DNA from: Sphingobacterium sp. UBA4616
GTDB lineage: Bacteria; Bacteroidota; Bacteroidia; Sphingobacteriales; Sphingobacteriaceae
NCBI GenBank assembly: GCA_002386525.1
Contig: DGIS01000022.1
Coordinates: 1-64,000, forward strand
Direction of reading: 5' to 3'
Length of the DNA stretch: 64,000 nt
Made by a program: the position numbers and the translations under genes. The notes beneath the pieces were generated by a model. The model saw nothing but the letters and a program-made list of their open reading frames with translations. It was not told the DNA's origin and did no database searches. This document shows positions 61,708-64,000 of the stretch, piece by piece (within the stretch, counting starts at the first letter, position 1; every line of letters starts with the position of its first letter).

Positions 61708-62880
61708 TTATTTTGTTTTCTCCAAAGCCTGCAAGATATCGTTGATAATATCTTGTTGATCTTCCAAACCCACCGATAGACGGATACTGCCGGGTTTGAT
61801 GCCTAAATTTAGGCGCTCATCTTCGGATAGTTTGGAGTGTGTGGTGGAAGCAGGATGCGTAGCGATCGATCTTGAGTCGCCCAGATTGGACGTGTATAAA
61901 ATCATCTCCAACTGGTCCACAAAAGCTTTCGCGCGCTCAAAGCCTCCCTTGACAACCAACGTTACAATGCCACCACCGGCTTTCATCTGTTTCTTGGCCA
62001 GTTCATATTGTGGATGGCTGGGCAAGAATGGATATTTGACATCTTCAATCTCCGGATGGTTTTCCAAGGCTTCAGCCAAAGCCAATGCGTTGGAGCAATG
62101 GCGGTCCATACGGATGCCCAAAGTATCCAAACTTTTCGATATGATCCAGGCATTGAATGGGGATAACGCCGGACCAGTATGACGGATGAAAAACATCAGT
62201 TTGTCGATAAGCGCTTGTTTGCCGACAACAATCCCACCCAAAACACGGCCTTGCCCATCCATATATTTTGTCGCCGAATGGATTACCAGATCAAATCCAT
62301 ACTGAATCGGTTTCTGGAGATAAGGTGTGGCAAAACAATTGTCGATCGAAAGAATAATATGGGGATATTTCTCTTTGAATTTACCCAACCATTCCAAATC
62401 CACCAATTCCAACCCGGGGTTAGAGGGCGATTCTAAAAAGATAATTTTTGTATTTGGTTGGATCGCTTTTTCCCATTCTTCAGGATTTGCTGCATCCACA
62501 TAAGTCGTGGTGACTCCCCAGCGGGGGAATAGCTCCGTAAATAACTGGTGGGTCGACCCGAATATTGCGCGTGAAGAAACGATATGGTCTCCACTTTCAA
62601 TAATTCCCGCAAAGGAAGCAAATACGGCCGCCATACCGGACGCAAATGATAAGCCTGCTTCTGCACCTTCCAGAATACAAACTTTGTTGATGAATTCTGA
62701 AGTATTTGGGTTGGCATAACGGGAGTATATCATCGCATCCTCTTCGCCAGCAAAGACCGCCCGACCTTGTTCAGCGCTGTCGAAGATAAAACTTGATGTC
62801 AGGTATAAGGGGGTCGAATGTTCGCGAAGTGCGGAACGATCGACCTGTTCACGTATGATTTTAGATTGATCTTGTTTCAT
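61708..62880 (-). CDS. O-succinylhomoserine/O-acetylhomoserine sulfhydrylase or cystathionine gamma-synthase
   Basis: This 390-residue PLP enzyme of the Cys/Met metabolism family forms homocysteine or cystathionine on the way to methionine. The PLP lysine is Lys205 in DLVIHSATKYMDGQGRVLGG. Other conserved parts are SRYANPNT, GAEAGLSFASGMAAVFASF, LESPSNPGLELVDL and the C-terminal NLGIKPGSIRLSVGLED. Length is normal. The members of this family differ in acceptor and sulfur donor, and I cannot tell which is correct. MetZ-like sulfhydrylase is the best fit. A TACCTTTA -7-like element lies at 62887-62894. Confidence 0.9.
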   Translation of the reverse strand: MKQDQSKIIREQVDRSALREHSTPLYLTSSFIFDSAEQGRAVFAGEEDAMIYSRYANPNTSEFINKVCILEGAEAGLSFASGMAAVFASFAGIIESGDHIVSSRAIFGSTHQLFTELFPRWGVTTTYVDAANPEEWEKAIQPNTKIIFLESPSNPGLELVDLEWLGKFKEKYPHIILSIDNCFATPYLQKPIQYGFDLVIHSATKYMDGQGRVLGGIVVGKQALIDKLMFFIRHTGPALSPFNAWIISKSLDTLGIRMDRHCSNALALAEALENHPEIEDVKYPFLPSHPQYELAKKQMKAGGGIVTLVVKGGFERAKAFVDQLEMILYTSNLGDSRSIATHPASTTHSKLSEDERLNLGIKPGSIRLSVGLEDQQDIINDILQALEKTK

Positions 62881-63206
62881 GATGTGTAAAGGTACGAGAT
62901 GAAAATTTTATATCCACATTTTTAAGTATTGAAATCATTTTATTTTTATGCAATTTTCAGGGGTATTTTTCTGCATGTTAAACTTGTTTGTCTGCTCACA
63001 GTGGATCATAGTTGCTATTCGATTGCCGCAGTTTCAGTCGTGTTAAGCGATTGTCGTGTATTCTTAGCGGTATTGACGTTCAAGACTTTTCATCCGCGAA
63101 CTGATTCTTGGGTTACAATAGTACGCAAATGTTACATACAGCATTTTGTAAAAACTTCTTATCTTAGGGCTTTACAACCTAATTTTCTAGCACATAAATA
63201 AAGACT

Positions 63207-64000
63207 ATGTTGACAATCTTGTTATCCTCCATTTTACTTTCCAGCGGAACTGTAGCCAAGTCAGATACTTTAAAAGCTTATGGGGCTTTGCCGACCGAGC
63301 GTCAATTAAAGTGGCAGGAGATGGAAACGTATTGTTTGATCCATTATACACCAACAACTTTCCAAAACAAAGAATGGGGTTATGGTGATGCAGAGCCTGC
63401 TTTGTTTAATCCTTCGGCTTTTGATGCTAACCAAATTGCGCAAGCTGCAGCGGCCGGTGGTTTCCGGGGGCTAATTAGTGTGGCAAAACACCACGATGGA
63501 TTCTGTTTATGGCCAACCAAGACGACATCTTACAGTATTGCCGCTTCACCATGGAAAAATGGAAAAGGTGATATGGTCAAAGACTTTATGGAGGCGACCC
63601 ACCGGAATGGGATGAAATTTGGTGTATATCTTTCTGCTTGGGACCGTCACGATGAACGTTACGGTACTCCAGCCTATGCCGATGCGTATAGGCAACAGCT
63701 CACTGAATTAATGAGCAATTATGGTCCATTGTTTACCTCTTGGCATGATGGCGCAAATGGTGGGGATGGCTTCTATGGTGGACATGAAGGGAAGCGCATC
63801 ATCGATCGCACAACTTACTATGAATGGCATGAAAAAACTTGGCCTATCGTACGTAAATTACAGCCCCAGGCGGTGATTTTTTCAGATATCGGTCCGGATA
63901 TGCGTTGGGTTGGCAATGAAAGAGGATATGCGGCCGAAACATCATGGGCAACTTTTACGCCCATTGGGTTAAACGGAAAAGTCGCTGTTCCGGGGGCAAC
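63207..64000 (+). CDS. Alpha-L-fucosidase (GH29), 5' part only
   Basis: The gene runs off the right edge, with 264 codons visible. A signal peptide (MLTILLSSILLSSGTVA) is followed by the GH29 barrel: CLIHYTPTTFQNKEWGYGDAEPALFNPSAFD, GLISVAKHHDGFCLWPTKTTSYS, MKFGVYLSAWDRHD, and SWHDGANGG with the nucleophile Asp181. GH29 enzymes remove alpha-linked L-fucose from glycans. This suggests secreted glycan breakdown; other sugar genes would be expected beyond the window. The 62881-63206 gap before it holds no other supported gene. Confidence 0.92.
   Translation, partial: MLTILLSSILLSSGTVAKSDTLKAYGALPTERQLKWQEMETYCLIHYTPTTFQNKEWGYGDAEPALFNPSAFDANQIAQAAAAGGFRGLISVAKHHDGFCLWPTKTTSYSIAASPWKNGKGDMVKDFMEATHRNGMKFGVYLSAWDRHDERYGTPAYADAYRQQLTELMSNYGPLFTSWHDGANGGDGFYGGHEGKRIIDRTTYYEWHEKTWPIVRKLQPQAVIFSDIGPDMRWVGNERGYAAETSWATFTPIGLNGKVAVPGA

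Noticed and set aside
62929-63201. A 90-codon open frame in the gap before the fucosidase gene
   Set aside because: It starts at a TTG, has no recognisable family or promoter, is Cys/His/Phe-rich in a way that fits random AT-rich sequence, and ends just before the fucosidase start.
1-64000. tRNA, rRNA, CRISPR arrays, transposases, prophage or integron genes
   Set aside because: I looked for T-arm-like motifs, regularly spaced repeats, DDE transposases and integrases and found none.

Overview
The window is 64 kb of ordinary-looking chromosome from a member of the Bacteroidota, most likely Sphingobacteriaceae and probably Sphingobacterium. This is an inference from several signs. There are SusC-like and OMP_b-brl_3-like outer-membrane receptors with CarboxypepD-type N-terminal domains, and GLPGLI, PCMD, DUF3127 and DUF4197 proteins. 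Gram-negative secreted proteins and lipoproteins are frequent. Several promoters fit the Bacteroidota form TTG-N19..21-TAnnTTTG rather than the E. coli -35/-10 form. I saw no insertion sequence, prophage, CRISPR array, tRNA or rRNA. I recognised 52 protein genes, one of them cut by the right edge, plus one very small candidate leader ORF.

Layout. 0-9 kb: carbonic anhydrase with a SulP anion transporter, a HerA-type ATPase, a sugar nucleotidyltransferase, a TIGR02117 protein and dnaK. 8.7-15.7 kb: a GLPGLI protein overlapping a TonB-receptor-like protein, a thioredoxin-like protein, a YjbR protein, and a PCMD lipoprotein followed by a small outer-membrane barrel. 15.7-24.4 kb: a 2OG-Fe(II) oxygenase divergent from a beta-oxidation operon (marR, 3-hydroxyacyl-CoA dehydrogenase/enoyl-CoA hydratase, thiolase, acyl-CoA dehydrogenase), then a YeiH-type transporter. 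24.4-29.2 kb: a long leader region ahead of a TonB-dependent receptor, then a sigma factor overlapping a membrane protein that is probably its anti-sigma factor. 29-42 kb: housekeeping and secreted enzymes (nitroreductase, pepT, secreted phosphoesterases, RNA methyltransferase, fumC) with an acyltransferase and an MFS exporter. 42-52 kb: an S41 protease, then a minus-strand operon mutL - active rhomboid - inactive rhomboid - endonuclease/phosphatase-like protein, then uvrA. 52-64 kb: a membrane protein, a two-component system divergent from a TonB-receptor-like gene, OsmC, a FadL-type channel with an SGNH lipase-like lipoprotein, tpx, a PLP sulfhydrylase, and the start of a GH29 alpha-L-fucosidase.

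Four points deserve most attention. First, the 24.75-25.18 kb leader holds a 32-codon ORF ending Met-Cys-Cys, then an intrinsic terminator, then a TonB-dependent receptor. This is the layout of a cysteine-sensing transcription attenuator. Second, a rhomboid paralogue has lost its catalytic Ser and His and sits directly behind an intact rhomboid in the mutL operon. Third, a DUF3127 protein ends in an SSB-like acidic tip (DDDDLPF). Fourth, a perfect 15-bp hairpin with a U-run, apparently the fumC terminator, lies inside the signal-peptide codons of the next gene. A palindrome overlapping the marR promoter is a good candidate operator for the beta-oxidation operon.
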